DNA of 64,000 nt from Cryobacterium glucosi (GCF_004402235.1 NZ_SOFS01000012.1:124001-188000); one strand, 5' to 3'. Positions 17,594 through 27,153 are shown, counted from the stretch's first letter. Notes: generated by a model not told the origin, from the sequence alone. Numbers and translations are program-made.

Positions 17594-19297
17594 CTACGCA
17601 CGCACCCGATTCCGTCGGGTGCGTTCTGCGTTAACCGGCCGGATCGATGCCACCTCTGCACGCCGGCGCGCATCGCTCCGGGCGGACGGCGCGAAGAACA
17701 GGCAGAAGACGAGCCCCGCGAGTCCGAGCCCGGAGACAAGCCACTCGATGCCCCGACCGGCAACCATCGCGGGGGTCAGCGTCGTGCTGAGCGGAACGGT
17801 CTGCACCATGGCCCCTGGCACCCACGTCGGCAGGCTGTCCATCGTGTGGCCGTCGGGCGCGATGATGGCGCTCGACCCGACCGTCGAAATATTGACGACG
17901 GTCCGCCCGGCCTCGATTGCGCGCAGACGGGCGATCGCGAGCTGCTGGACGCTCTCGTCCGTGTGCCCGAAGTCGGCGTTGTTGGTCTGCGCCAGGATGA
18001 CCGTGGCCCCGGAGTCGATCATCTGGTGAACCAGCTGGTCGTCTGCGATGTCGAAGCAGATCGCGATGCCGGCCAGGATCCCGTTGACGTCGAAGACGTT
18101 CGGCTGGGTGCCGAGCTGGTAGTCCCGCGAGATCAGGTCGATCAACTCCGGGGCAAAGGGGCGCCAAAATGCCCGATCAGGCATGTATTCTGCGAACGGT
18201 ACCGGGTGGACCTTGTCGTAGAGCGCTGTGACGCCCTCCCCCGCCTTCCAGAGCAGGCTCGTGTTGTAGTACTTGCCGTCCCGGTACGTGATCGTTCCCG
18301 TGATGAGCGGGGCCACCATCGCGCGGCTGACGTAGTCGAGGACGTCGGCGGCGTCCTGCGACCGGGTCGGGTCGATGTCACTGCCGTTCTCCGGCCACAC
18401 GACGAAGTCGACCGGCTGCCCGACGAGCGGGAGGGTGGCTGAGGTGTGGTCGGCGAGGATCTGCCCCGGCGAATACCGCGCAAAGAGCCCGGCATCGGAA
18501 GCGCCCTGGACGGCGGCGATCCTGGCCTCCCCCGACTGGGCGATGGACACCGCCGGCACGAGGAGGAGCAGGGCGACGGATGCCGTGAGCACGGTCCACC
18601 TGGCCAGCACGCCCCAGCCGACCTCACGCAGCAGCTGCAGCGCGAGCGCACTCAGCCAGACCATCAGGAAGCTGAGCCCGGACATCCCGACCCAGGCGAC
18701 GAGGCCGGCAAACGGACTCTCCGACTGCGAGATCGCCACGCGGCCCCAGGCGAAGCCGCCGTACGGCCAGACCGCGGAAATCGCCTCACGCGCCGTCCAG
18801 AGGCCGGCCACGACCAGCGGAACCATGCCCAGGCGTCCCCATCGGGTCGGCCAGGCCAGCGGTCCGCGGTTGAGGACCACGGCGATGAGCCACAGCCCGA
18901 CGCCGAAGAAGATCGCCTCGAGTCCGCCGAGGGCGAGCCAGGGCACCGGGCCGAGGTAGAGGGTGATCCAGCTGATGTGGATCAGCCAGAAGGACAGTCC
19001 GGCGACCATGCCGACCAGAAGCGCCGGTCCCGGCCGGCGGCCGAGCAGGGCGAGGAACATCAGCAGTACGCCGACCGGAGCGAGGATCCACCAGGAGCGG
19101 TCGGGGAACCCGCCGTCGAGGATGGCGCCCGCGCCCGCGGCCAGCACCAGGGCGGCCGGGAGCGGCAGGCGGAAGTCCCCGCGGTCCGCGGACCTCCCGA
19201 CGCGGTTCACCTGTACGTCGACACGGTTCACCGGGGCGACACTCACCGGCACGACACTCACCGGCACGACACCCGCCTGCACGACACTCATCTGCAC
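17594..19297 (-). CDS. lnt: Apolipoprotein N-acyltransferase
   Basis: 567 residues. Lnt adds the third acyl chain to lipoproteins. Six or more membrane helices in the N-terminal half are followed by a nitrilase domain with the catalytic Glu in VVWPENGSDID, Lys in ALYDKVHPVPFAEYMP and Cys in GIAICFDIADD, and a final membrane helix. The GTG at 19297 lies three bases after the helY stop with no visible ribosome-binding site; an ATG follows two codons later. The first 25 codons include a 15-base tandem repeat giving a Val-Pro-Val-Ser repeat. Last gene of the paf-tat-helY block. Confidence 0.92.
   Translation of the reverse strand: MQMSVVQAGVVPVSVVPVSVAPVNRVDVQVNRVGRSADRGDFRLPLPAALVLAAGAGAILDGGFPDRSWWILAPVGVLLMFLALLGRRPGPALLVGMVAGLSFWLIHISWITLYLGPVPWLALGGLEAIFFGVGLWLIAVVLNRGPLAWPTRWGRLGMVPLVVAGLWTAREAISAVWPYGGFAWGRVAISQSESPFAGLVAWVGMSGLSFLMVWLSALALQLLREVGWGVLARWTVLTASVALLLLVPAVSIAQSGEARIAAVQGASDAGLFARYSPGQILADHTSATLPLVGQPVDFVVWPENGSDIDPTRSQDAADVLDYVSRAMVAPLITGTITYRDGKYYNTSLLWKAGEGVTALYDKVHPVPFAEYMPDRAFWRPFAPELIDLISRDYQLGTQPNVFDVNGILAGIAICFDIADDQLVHQMIDSGATVILAQTNNADFGHTDESVQQLAIARLRAIEAGRTVVNISTVGSSAIIAPDGHTMDSLPTWVPGAMVQTVPLSTTLTPAMVAGRGIEWLVSGLGLAGLVFCLFFAPSARSDARRRAEVASIRPVNAERTRRNRVRA
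17600..17624 (+). terminator. Hairpin terminator after rbpA, inside the lnt 3' end
   Basis: ACGCACCCGA, loop TTCCG and TCGGGTGCGT form a perfect 10-base-pair stem 20 bases after the rbpA stop. It lies within the last codons of the convergent lnt gene and has only a weak T-rich tail (TTCTGCGTT). Confidence 0.65.
19231..19290. repeat. Four tandem 15-bp repeats in the 5' end of lnt
   Basis: Units CCGGGGCGACACTCA, CCGGCACGACACTCA, CCGGCACGACACCCG and CCTGCACGACACTCA follow each other without gaps. Being a multiple of three, they encode a Val/Pro/Ser-rich pentapeptide repeat at the start of Lnt. Copy number may vary between strains. Confidence 0.75.
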
Positions 19298-19300
19298 GGC

Positions 19301-21760
19301 CTAGGCGAACGACGAGTATGCGACGATGCCGCGTCGAATGGCATCGAGCGCGATCCGGGCTGTCGCGCCGACCGGGGCATCGGCGACGACGGACAGCTGA
19401 TCAAGGAGGTCGATGGTCTGCTTGGTCCAGCGCACGAAGTCCCCCGCGGCCATTTCGGCCTCGTCGAGGACGTCGATGAGCGAGCCCTCACGGGCCCATT
19501 TCCACATGGCAAGGCTGAGCCCGACCGCGAGCGGGTTACTGCCAGGCAGCTGGTGGTCCCGTTCGAGGTCGTCGAGGCGGCTCCAGAGCTCCTGGGTGTC
19601 GTGCAGGGCTGCGCGGAACGGGCCCCGCGGCAGGTAGCGCTCGTCGATCAGTCCCTCTTCGCGTCTCGGTTCGAAGACGAGGGCGCAGGCCATCGCCGCG
19701 AGTCCGGCCGGGTCGAGGTCGTTCCACAAGCCGCGGCGCAGGGACTCGGCGACGAGCAGGTCCCTGTCGGCATAGATCCGCCGGAGGATGAGGCCGCTCT
19801 CGCTCAGGGTCACCGCACCGTCCCGGTCTTCGAGCAGGTAGCCGTAACCGAGGAGGACCTCGGTGACGCGGTCGAAGACGCGGGCGACGGCTCCCGTGCG
19901 GGTCGTGATCTGCTTGGTGAGGGCATCCGTTTCCCGACGCAGTTTCCACCACCGCTGCGCCCAGCGGGCGTGCGACTCGCGCTCGGGGCAGTTGTGGCAC
20001 GGATGCGCGCGCAGCCGCTTCCGGAGGCTCGCGAGCTCGCGCTGGCGGCGTTCCTTCGCCGCGCGGGCGCCGGTCTCCCCCGTGAGCGTCTCGCGTTCGA
20101 CCTCGGTGAGGCGGCGGCGGATCGCCGAGTACTCGGTGAAGTCTCCGAGGTGGCAGACCATCGAGGCGGCGAAGCCCGTGAGGGATTCCTCCTGCTGGCG
20201 GACGGCCCTGGCCATGTCGACGACGGCCCTGTCGGCCTGGAACTGGGCGAATGAGGATTCCAGGACCGTGCGTGTGCGGTCACGGCCGAACTGGTCGATC
20301 AGGTTCACGGCCATGTTGTAGGTCGGCTTGAAGCTCGAATTGAGCGGGTACGTGCGCCGGGAGGCGAGCGATGCGACGGTCTGCGGGTCGAGTCCTGAGG
20401 CCCACTGGATGACCGAGTGGCCTTCGACGTCGATGCCGCGGCGGCCGGCGCGGCCGGTGAGCTGGGTGTACTCCCCCGGCGTGATCGGGACCCGGGCCTC
20501 GCCGTTGAACTTCTCGAGCTTGTCGAGGACGACGGTTCGCGCGGGCATGTTGATCCCGAGGGCGAGGGTCTCCGTCGCGAAGACCGCTTTGACGAGCTTC
20601 TTCTGGAAGAGTTCCTCGACGACCTCCTTGAAGGCGGGGAGCATGCCGGCATGGTGGGCGGCGACGCCGCGTTCGAGACCGTCGAGCCATTCGAAGTAGC
20701 CGAGCACGCCGAGGTCCTCGTCGAGCAGGGTGCGGCAGCGTTCGTCGACGATCGCACGGATCTCGGCCCGTTCCGCGGCATCGGTCAGGCGGACGCCTGC
20801 CCGCAGGACCTGGTTGACCGCCTGGTCGCAGCCGACCCTGCTGAAGATGAAGAAGATGGCGGGGAGCAGATGCTTGCCGCCGAGGAGCCGGACGATCTCG
20901 GCTCGGTCCATCCTGCCCGGTTCGAAGGTCGAACGCGGGGGCTGCGCGCGGCCGCGGTTGCCCCCGTGCCTGCCGTCCTGGCGGACGGAGACCCCGCGGC
21001 CCGCGCCCTGGGCCAGACGGACCAGTTCCGGGTTCACCCGGTGCGTTCCCGCGGCGCCCGCAGCGTCGAACAGGTCGAGCATCTTGCTCTTGACGAGCAC
21101 ATGCTGCTCGAGCGGCACCGGCCGTTCCTCGGAGACGATCACGTCGGTCTCGCCGCGAACGGCCTGCAGCCAGTCGCCGAACTCCTCCGCGTTGGACACG
21201 GTCGCACTCAGCGACACCATCCGCACGTTCTGGGGCAGGTGGATGATGACCTCTTCCCAGACGGCGCCGCGGAACCGGTCGGCGAGGAAGTGCACTTCGT
21301 CGAGCACCACGAAGGCGAGGTTGGTGAGCAGGTCAGAGTCCGCGTAGAGCATGTTGCGCAGCACCTCGGTCGTCATGACGACGATCCGGGCCTGCGGGTT
21401 CACGTTGGTGTCGCCGGTGAGGAGGCCGACTTCGTCCGCCCCGTACTCGGCGACGAGCTCCTGGAACTTCTGGTTGCTGAGCGCCTTCATCGGGGCGGTG
21501 TAGAAGACCTTTTTGGTCGACTGCTTCATCGCCAGGTAGATCGCGAACTCCGCGATCAGGGTCTTGCCCGCTCCGGTCGGTGCCGCCACGAGGACGCTGT
21601 TGCCGTCCTCGAGGGAGGCGCAGGCGGCGATCTGGAACGGGTCGAGGTCGAACCGGAGGCCGGCTCGGAAAGCTGAGAGCCTGGGGCGGCTCGCCCGGTC
21701 GCGGGCCGCTGCGAAGCGCTCGGCCGGCGTCGGCTCGGCCGGGGTCTGGAGAGAGGTCAT
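19301..21760 (-). CDS. helY: SKI2-like DEAD/DEVH-box RNA helicase
   Basis: 819 residues. Walker A APTGAGKT, motif Ia APMKALSNQK, motif II DEVHF, motif III SLSATVSNAEE, and motifs V-VI with TETLALGINMPART and QLTGRAGRRGID place it in the Ski2/Mtr4-like superfamily 2 group known in Actinobacteria as HelY. A C-terminal DSHCT-like domain follows, with a Cys-rich segment CHNCPERESHARW. A Gly/Arg-rich insertion near residues 240-270 is probably disordered. The product probably unwinds structured RNA. It lies 9 bases downstream of tatC in the same operon. Confidence 0.92.
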   Translation of the reverse strand: MTSLQTPAEPTPAERFAAARDRASRPRLSAFRAGLRFDLDPFQIAACASLEDGNSVLVAAPTGAGKTLIAEFAIYLAMKQSTKKVFYTAPMKALSNQKFQELVAEYGADEVGLLTGDTNVNPQARIVVMTTEVLRNMLYADSDLLTNLAFVVLDEVHFLADRFRGAVWEEVIIHLPQNVRMVSLSATVSNAEEFGDWLQAVRGETDVIVSEERPVPLEQHVLVKSKMLDLFDAAGAAGTHRVNPELVRLAQGAGRGVSVRQDGRHGGNRGRAQPPRSTFEPGRMDRAEIVRLLGGKHLLPAIFFIFSRVGCDQAVNQVLRAGVRLTDAAERAEIRAIVDERCRTLLDEDLGVLGYFEWLDGLERGVAAHHAGMLPAFKEVVEELFQKKLVKAVFATETLALGINMPARTVVLDKLEKFNGEARVPITPGEYTQLTGRAGRRGIDVEGHSVIQWASGLDPQTVASLASRRTYPLNSSFKPTYNMAVNLIDQFGRDRTRTVLESSFAQFQADRAVVDMARAVRQQEESLTGFAASMVCHLGDFTEYSAIRRRLTEVERETLTGETGARAAKERRQRELASLRKRLRAHPCHNCPERESHARWAQRWWKLRRETDALTKQITTRTGAVARVFDRVTEVLLGYGYLLEDRDGAVTLSESGLILRRIYADRDLLVAESLRRGLWNDLDPAGLAAMACALVFEPRREEGLIDERYLPRGPFRAALHDTQELWSRLDDLERDHQLPGSNPLAVGLSLAMWKWAREGSLIDVLDEAEMAAGDFVRWTKQTIDLLDQLSVVADAPVGATARIALDAIRRGIVAYSSFA

Positions 21761-21769
21761 GGTCGACGC

Positions 21770-22564
21770 CTAGAGCGCCAGCTCCTGTTCGAATGCGAGG
21801 GCGCGCCGGGCGGCACGCCGGTCGTGCAGCACGGCCACCCCGTACGCGGCGAAGTACAGCACCACCATGGGGATGGCGAGGAGGAACATCGACACGACGT
21901 CAGCGGCGGGGGTCGCGATCGCGGTGAAAAGGATGATCACGAGGATGGCGACCCGCCAGGACTTGATGATCGACTGCGCACTGATCACCCCGGCGAAGTT
22001 CAGCAGCACGATGAAGACGGGCAGCACAAATGCGATCCCGATCGCGACGACGAGTTTCAGCACGAAATCGAAATAGCTCTGAGCGGTGATGAGCGCGGCG
22101 TCCTGCGACGGTGCGAAGCCGGTCATGAGTTCAACGACGTGCGGGAGGACATAGAAGCCGGCGGCACAGCCCGCCAGGAACAGCGGCACCGCGGTGAAGA
22201 AGAAGCCGAAGGTATAGCGCTTTTCCGTGCGGGTCAGGCCGGGCATCAGGAACGCGAAGACCTGGTACAGCCACATCGGGCTCGAGATGACGATTCCGAC
22301 GTAGACGGAGATCTTGAGCTTGAGGTCAAAGGCGCTCGTGATGTCCGGGTAGTTCAGCTGCGCGCTGCGCCCCTGTGCCGACGCGATCGTGTAAATCGGC
22401 TCCCTGAGGGCGTTCCACACGAAGTCGGACAGGAAATAGCCGATCACGGCGCCGACGAGTATTCCGGCTGCCGCGAGGAAGAGGCGTTTCCGCAGCTCGA
22501 GCAGATGCTGTCCGAGGGACATCTTCCCGTCGGAGTTCGTGCGCCGAGGAGTGCGCCCAGGCAC
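21770..22564 (-). CDS. tatC: Sec-independent protein translocase TatC
   Basis: 264 residues with six membrane helices. The N-terminal signature MSLGQHLLELRKRLF and the SPMWLYQVFAFLMPGLTRTEKR segment are hallmarks of TatC, the receptor for twin-arginine signal peptides. GTG start at 22564, five bases after the tatA stop; an internal ATG at 22522 just before SLGQHL is a possible alternative. Together with TatA it suggests a two-component (TatAC) system, though a TatB may lie elsewhere. Confidence 0.96.
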   Translation of the reverse strand: MPGRTPRRTNSDGKMSLGQHLLELRKRLFLAAAGILVGAVIGYFLSDFVWNALREPIYTIASAQGRSAQLNYPDITSAFDLKLKISVYVGIVISSPMWLYQVFAFLMPGLTRTEKRYTFGFFFTAVPLFLAGCAAGFYVLPHVVELMTGFAPSQDAALITAQSYFDFVLKLVVAIGIAFVLPVFIVLLNFAGVISAQSIIKSWRVAILVIILFTAIATPAADVVSMFLLAIPMVVLYFAAYGVAVLHDRRAARRALAFEQELAL

Positions 22565-22569
22565 GGAGG

Positions 22570-22791
22570 TTACGGCTTTGTCGTCGGATCGGGCGCGTCG
22601 ACTCCCGGGGCGGAGTCCGTCCCCGGTGCGCTCTTCGTCTCAGCGGGCTCATCGCTGCGGATCTCGCTCTTGAAGATCTTCATCGACTGGCCGAGGCTGC
22701 GCGCGAGTGCGGGAAGCTTGGGCGCACCGAAGAGCAGCAGAACGATGACAAGGATGATCAGGAAGTGCCATCCGGTCAGGTTGTTAAGCAT
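22570..22791 (-). CDS. tatA: Twin-arginine translocase TatA
   Basis: 73 residues. One N-terminal membrane helix, the FGAPKLPALARSLGQSMKIFK amphipathic helix typical of TatA, and an acidic Pro-rich tail. It forms the oligomeric translocation pore with TatC. The start codon overlaps the end of the upstream small membrane-protein gene by 8 bases, so translation is coupled. Confidence 0.95.
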   Translation of the reverse strand: MLNNLTGWHFLIILVIVLLLFGAPKLPALARSLGQSMKIFKSEIRSDEPAETKSAPGTDSAPGVDAPDPTTKP

Positions 22792-23146
22792 GAGGGCGTG
22801 TCCTCTTCATCGGTGGGTCTGGTCTAACGATCGGGCCGTGTTGCAACAGCTTACCTCTGGCGATCCGACGATCGCGCCGTTCCTGCCTGGAGCGTTCACG
22901 CGCGGTGCGGTGCAGGTCGACGGTCAGGGCGAGTTCGTTCACGTCCGCGAAGATCGCAGGACGCCGCGGCGGCCGTGTCTCCTCGGCCGGGTCCGTGTCG
23001 AGTTCCCCGACGAGGTCACCGAGCGCGCCGACTGCATCCGCGAGCGCCATCAGCTTCCGGAAGAGCATGACGGCGAACCAGGCCAGCATGCCGAGGAGGA
23101 CGAGCACCAGGCCGGTCCAGATCAGGAGCCAACTCCACCACGGCAT
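22784..23146 (-). CDS. Small membrane protein between pafC and tatA
   Basis: 120 residues, hypothetical. One strong N-terminal membrane helix (WLLIWTGLVLVLLGMLAWFAVML) is followed by a cytosolic basic/charged tail (RTARERSRQERRDRR). A protein of this size and topology commonly lies at this place in the actinobacterial pafBC-tatAC block. Three bases after the pafC stop and overlapping the tatA start. No function can be assigned. Confidence 0.75.
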   Translation of the reverse strand: MPWWSWLLIWTGLVLVLLGMLAWFAVMLFRKLMALADAVGALGDLVGELDTDPAEETRPPRRPAIFADVNELALTVDLHRTARERSRQERRDRRIARGKLLQHGPIVRPDPPMKRTRPHA

Positions 23147-23149
23147 CGG

Positions 23150-24160
23150 CTACTCCCCCGGCCCTGCCGGTGCACTGGGTGCCGCAGGCTCCGAATACCG
23201 TGCCGCGCCGGCATCCGCCCACGCGCGCACGATCTCGCGAGCGGCGGCGGGCTCGACGACGGTCACGACCCCGGAGAGACCCGCGACGAGGCGTTTGAGT
23301 GCGTGGTAGTGCGAGACACGCAGGGTCGCCCTGACCAGGTCACCCGCGAGGTGCTGGACCGGGCGGCCGGAGAGGTAGTCGCCCAGGAGCGGCAGCGCAC
23401 CGGCAGCGAGCTCCACGACGACGTCCAGGTCGGATTCGGAGCCCTGGAACAGGGTCTCCGGCAGCACGAGTTCCTCTGTGCGGCTCGTCACGGGGCGATC
23501 GGTGACGGTGAGGGCGCTCATCCGGTCGAGCCGGAACGTCCGGACGGCTCCGCGCAGGTGGCACCAGCCGCGCAGGTACCAGTCCCGGTCGACGGATTCG
23601 ACGCGGAGCGGGTCGACGTAGCGTTCTTCCTGCCCGCCGCGGGCGTTCAGGTAGTCGAACCTGACCTGGACGCCGGAGCGCAGTGCGGACTGGATGAGGG
23701 AGATGGCGTCTCCCGAGGTACGAGCGGATACGGCGAGCTGGCTCGGCGCGGCGGTGGCGCTCCGGCTGAGCTTGGCCATCAGGGATGCGATCGCATCCCG
23801 GTCGGCGTTCTCGGGAAGCGAGGAGAGGTATTGCAGTCCTGCGATGAGCGCGGCGGCCTCGCGGGCGGAGAACCGTGGCGAGTCCTCGATCGCCACGAGG
23901 TGGGTCAGCACGATCGTGTCGTCGGCCTCGAACTGGCCCCACTCGATGTCGAAGAGATCCCCTGGCAGGTACTGGCTCGTGTCTCCGGGCACCCCGGAAA
24001 CGGCGATGAGGGTGACCGCGTCGCGCACCCGCTCTGGCGCGACGCCGAAGTGAGCGGCGACGTCCGTGACGCTGATGCCGTCGTGGTCGATGAGATAGGG
24101 AACGAGCGAGAGCAGGAACGTGAGCTTGTCGGGGGCGCCGAGGGGCACGCGGGGGGTCAT
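23150..24160 (-). CDS. pafC: WYL-domain transcriptional regulator PafC
   Basis: 336 residues. An N-terminal winged helix (LLSLVPYLIDHDGISVTDVAAHFGV) is followed by the WYL domain (RSGVQVRFDYLNARGGQEERYVDPLRVESVDRDWYLRGWCHLRG) and a C-terminal WCX extension. PafB and PafC form a heterodimer that activates DNA-damage genes in mycobacteria independently of LexA, relevant here because the window also holds a LexA-type mutasome. The start overlaps the pafB stop (ATGA). Confidence 0.92.
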   Translation of the reverse strand: MTPRVPLGAPDKLTFLLSLVPYLIDHDGISVTDVAAHFGVAPERVRDAVTLIAVSGVPGDTSQYLPGDLFDIEWGQFEADDTIVLTHLVAIEDSPRFSAREAAALIAGLQYLSSLPENADRDAIASLMAKLSRSATAAPSQLAVSARTSGDAISLIQSALRSGVQVRFDYLNARGGQEERYVDPLRVESVDRDWYLRGWCHLRGAVRTFRLDRMSALTVTDRPVTSRTEELVLPETLFQGSESDLDVVVELAAGALPLLGDYLSGRPVQHLAGDLVRATLRVSHYHALKRLVAGLSGVVTVVEPAAAREIVRAWADAGAARYSEPAAPSAPAGPGE

Positions 24161-25185
24161 GAACGCACCTCGAGCGGCTCATGGGCGTCGCGGACGCGGA
24201 GCAGCCGGTCGAGCACGGCGTCCCGGAGGGCCGGCGGGGAGAGCACGAGGACCTCGGGCCCGAACCCGGAAAGCTCGTCCGCGAGGATGTTGAGGTCCGT
24301 GTAGTGCAGGACGAGTGCCGCGATCGGCTGGGCGCCGCCGGAGGCATCCGCCGCCCGTTTGCCGAGACGCACCGCGGCATCGCTGCCCGGGAGGACCTCG
24401 ATCTCAGCGACGTTGGCCGCGGAGAGCGCATCGAGTTCGGCGAGGGCGGTCTGGCCGGCGTCCGGCCCGGATTCGGGTGCGACCAGGTCGGGGACGACCA
24501 CGACCGGTCCGACGATGCGGGACAGCAGGAACGTGCGGGTCGCCCCGGCGTCGAGGTCGGTACCGAACAGGTGCCAACGGCTTTCGTGCTGGACGACGGC
24601 GCGCGGCGCCACCTGACGGCGCCGGGGCGCCGCCTCGCCGGGCTTGAGGTAGAGGAAGGAGACCACGTGCGCGCGGTCCATGGCCTTGCTGAGCGGTTCG
24701 AAGGACGCGTCGCGGACCCGGAGGGTCGGGGCGTACCCGAGCACGGGGTCGCCGTCCGCTCCGCCGAGCGCGTTGAGCTTGGTGAGGGCGCGCCGGGACT
24801 CCGCCGAGAGCGATCCCTCGCGCCACACGGTCGCGGCGAGCTTGAGCAGCATCAGTTCGTCACCGGAGAAGGACACGTCGGTCGGAAGTTCGTAGAGCCC
24901 CTTGGGGATCCGGTAGCGCAGGTACCGGTTATTGCCGGGATCGTCGGGCTGTTCGACGGTCTCGAGCGGGATTCCGAGTTCGCGGATGTCGTCCTTGTCC
25001 CGCTCGAACTGCCGTTCCAGGCTCGCATTGTCGCCGCTGTGCACGTAGCGCTGCCGGTAGCCCTGAACGGTCGAGAGGATGTCGGCCTTCGTGAGGCCGA
25101 TCTCGGTCGCTATCAGGGCCAGCACGAGGCTGAACAGGCGTTCTTCAACCGTGACGCGGTTGATCGGTTCGGGGGTCGTCGACAC
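24157..25185 (-). CDS. pafB: WYL-domain transcriptional regulator PafB
   Basis: 342 residues. Same layout as PafC: winged helix (ERLFSLVLALIATEIGLTK), then WYL domain (AHVVSFLYLKPGEAAPRRRQVAPRAVV, WHLFGTDLDAGATRTFLLSRI) and WCX. GTG start at 25185. It heads the run pafB-pafC-membrane protein-tatA-tatC-helY-lnt, all on the minus strand with overlaps or gaps under 10 bases. No proteasome genes are in this window. Confidence 0.92.
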   Translation of the reverse strand: MSTTPEPINRVTVEERLFSLVLALIATEIGLTKADILSTVQGYRQRYVHSGDNASLERQFERDKDDIRELGIPLETVEQPDDPGNNRYLRYRIPKGLYELPTDVSFSGDELMLLKLAATVWREGSLSAESRRALTKLNALGGADGDPVLGYAPTLRVRDASFEPLSKAMDRAHVVSFLYLKPGEAAPRRRQVAPRAVVQHESRWHLFGTDLDAGATRTFLLSRIVGPVVVVPDLVAPESGPDAGQTALAELDALSAANVAEIEVLPGSDAAVRLGKRAADASGGAQPIAALVLHYTDLNILADELSGFGPEVLVLSPPALRDAVLDRLLRVRDAHEPLEVRS

Positions 25186-25266
25186 CCCGTGAGTCTAACC
25201 GAGCGCCGGCACACCGCCCGTGTCGCGGAGCGAGAAGCGGAGGCGACTCGTTGCCCGGGTCACTGG

Positions 25267-26937
25267 TCATGCACGGTTGGGCGGTCCGGTGAGGACTTGG
25301 TGGGCGCGGTGCCTGTTCGGTGGCCGCCAGAGCCGTTGCGGGTCGATGAGTCCGGGGGCCCGCACCTGGGGTGAGCCCTTCACCATCCGGATCTCCCACC
25401 CGGAGGTGTCGATGGTGTGGTGATGGAACCAGCACAGTAGGACACCGTTGTCGACGTTGGTCGGTCCGTCCTGCGCCCAGGGCTTCACGTGGTGTACTTC
25501 GGCCCAGTGAGCCGGGGCTTTGCACCCGGGGATGATGCAGCCGCCGTCCCGGGCGGTGATCGCCCGGCGTTGCGCCCGGTTGAAGTACCGCCGCTCCGGA
25601 CCGAGCTTGAGGACTTCGTTGTTTTCCCCGAAGAGGACCCCTTGGAAGCCGCCGTCGCAGATGCGCTGGTGCACTGTCTTGAGCGATACCGGGGCCTCGA
25701 CCCCGTCGATCCACCCCACCCCGACCCCGGAGGCGAGGTCGGCCGCGTTCACGTGCACCATCACGGTCGGGGCGGATCCGCCCATGCTGGGCGTGTCCTC
25801 GTCGCGGGCCGCGTGTTCGAACAACGCCCGGAGGATGTCCGCGCGTTTCTCCCCGCCCGTGCGGGTGTCCGCGCGGCGCTCCCGCAGCTCCGCCTCGATC
25901 ACGTCCAGATCCGGGCCCGCGTCGGCGTCGGTACCCGCGGTCTCGGCGCCGGGGATCATCTGCCCCGAATCCATCAGGGCCTGCTCCTCGGCGGTGGGGA
26001 ACGCCGGGCGGGAATGGAAGCTGAGGAAGGCGTCGAAGAGGGTGTTCATCACGCCGAACAGTTCCGGTGTCACTCCACCCTTCACCGGGTACAACCCGTT
26101 CTTCAACTGGCCGAAGCCGATGTTGGACTTCGCCTCGAACAGGTCCTCGGTTGGGAGGACCCCGTCGGGGTCCAGGGCCGCCTGCCATTGCGCGACCATG
26201 CCCCGGATCAGGTCCGTCGTCACCGGGACACCGGCCCCGGCCAGGTCCTCGGTCTCCGGGGTGATCAGCCCCGCCGCCGTGGCGACCAGGGCCCGCTCCG
26301 CCGTCAACAGGTCATCCGGCGCCACCCGGTGACTGATCACCTGTAGCCGGGCCACGATCAACTCCGCCGTCTCCACCCCGATCTGCCCCGCCGTCAGCGC
26401 TGCCCCGACGGTCGGGAACAAGGGCGGCAACCAGCTGCTCCCGCCGCACGGCCGCGGCAACACCGCATCGCCGAGCTTGACGCGCCGCTTCACCTCCCGG
26501 GCCGAGACCCGTGTCACCCGGGTGAGGACATCCCACGGGCCCGTGCAGCCCATCCGCCAGGCCAGGCCCTCGCGGCCGAGGACCCGGGCCCTCCGGTCCA
26601 CATCCGTCGCCGTGCTCACCCTGGCCGCGTCCACCGTGCGCCCGATCGCCTCCACGGTGCTCAGCGCCGTGACCGCTTCTGTGTCGCTGAGCAGCCCCAC
26701 CGGGATCGCCGCCAGGGCGTCTGCGAGAACCGCCTGCGCCTCGGCGAGCCGGGCGACAGCATCCGCATGAACCGATGGCACCGACGGAACCGAACCGGCC
26801 AACCCCTCAGCGCCCTCGAACCCCTCGGCAACCGCGACCGGATGGGCCGACTTGACGCCTGCGGTGGGCTGGTCACCCGCGGCCCCGGAACCGGGTGTCT
26901 GCGGGGTGTGTGACTGGGGATCTGAAGCTCCTGCCAT
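25267..26937 (-). CDS. DUF222/13E12-family HNH endonuclease-like protein
   Basis: 556 residues. DUF222 helical region (about residues 60-350) is followed by a C-terminal HNH nuclease motif: RDGGCIIPGCKAPAHWAEVHH, then NVDNGVLLCWFHHHTID, with the zinc Cys and His residues in place. This family (13E12 repeat) is multi-copy in Microbacteriaceae and mycobacteria, and its function is not settled. ATG at 26937; a GTG nine codons upstream (26964) is possible. It is isolated by a 376-base gap upstream. The gene is full length with no frameshift. Confidence 0.87.
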   Translation of the reverse strand: MAGASDPQSHTPQTPGSGAAGDQPTAGVKSAHPVAVAEGFEGAEGLAGSVPSVPSVHADAVARLAEAQAVLADALAAIPVGLLSDTEAVTALSTVEAIGRTVDAARVSTATDVDRRARVLGREGLAWRMGCTGPWDVLTRVTRVSAREVKRRVKLGDAVLPRPCGGSSWLPPLFPTVGAALTAGQIGVETAELIVARLQVISHRVAPDDLLTAERALVATAAGLITPETEDLAGAGVPVTTDLIRGMVAQWQAALDPDGVLPTEDLFEAKSNIGFGQLKNGLYPVKGGVTPELFGVMNTLFDAFLSFHSRPAFPTAEEQALMDSGQMIPGAETAGTDADAGPDLDVIEAELRERRADTRTGGEKRADILRALFEHAARDEDTPSMGGSAPTVMVHVNAADLASGVGVGWIDGVEAPVSLKTVHQRICDGGFQGVLFGENNEVLKLGPERRYFNRAQRRAITARDGGCIIPGCKAPAHWAEVHHVKPWAQDGPTNVDNGVLLCWFHHHTIDTSGWEIRMVKGSPQVRAPGLIDPQRLWRPPNRHRAHQVLTGPPNRA

Positions 26938-27048
26938 ACCCCGATTCAACCCCGAATCGAACACGAATACGAGACTTACTCACATAATTTTAGGCTTCTC
27001 ATCTTGAGTTACACACCTGAAGACGGTTGATTCTCCTGCCCATGGTTC

Positions 27049-27137
27049 CGAATTCAGGAGATCCGCCCGGGCGGGCAACTCGGGTCCGCGGACAAGTGCA
27101 GCCGATCCCACCCGGCCGCACGGAACTCCTGAATTCG
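27049..27137. repeat. 17-bp inverted repeat with 55-base spacer
   Basis: CGAATTCAGGAGATCCG (27049-27065) and CGGAACTCCTGAATTCG (27121-27137) are inverted copies with one mismatch. They lie in the 376-base gap between the HNH gene and the FKBP gene, upstream of the HNH start. They could form a cruciform or a long-stem RNA. No coding potential is seen in the gap. Confidence 0.7.
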
Positions 27138-27153
27138 ACACACTCAGGCGACC

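Noticed and set aside
19231-19290. Possible CRISPR-like array at the lnt start (and at 60645-60689)
   Set aside because: The units are contiguous 15-mers without spacers and lie in coding sequence; no cas genes are present.
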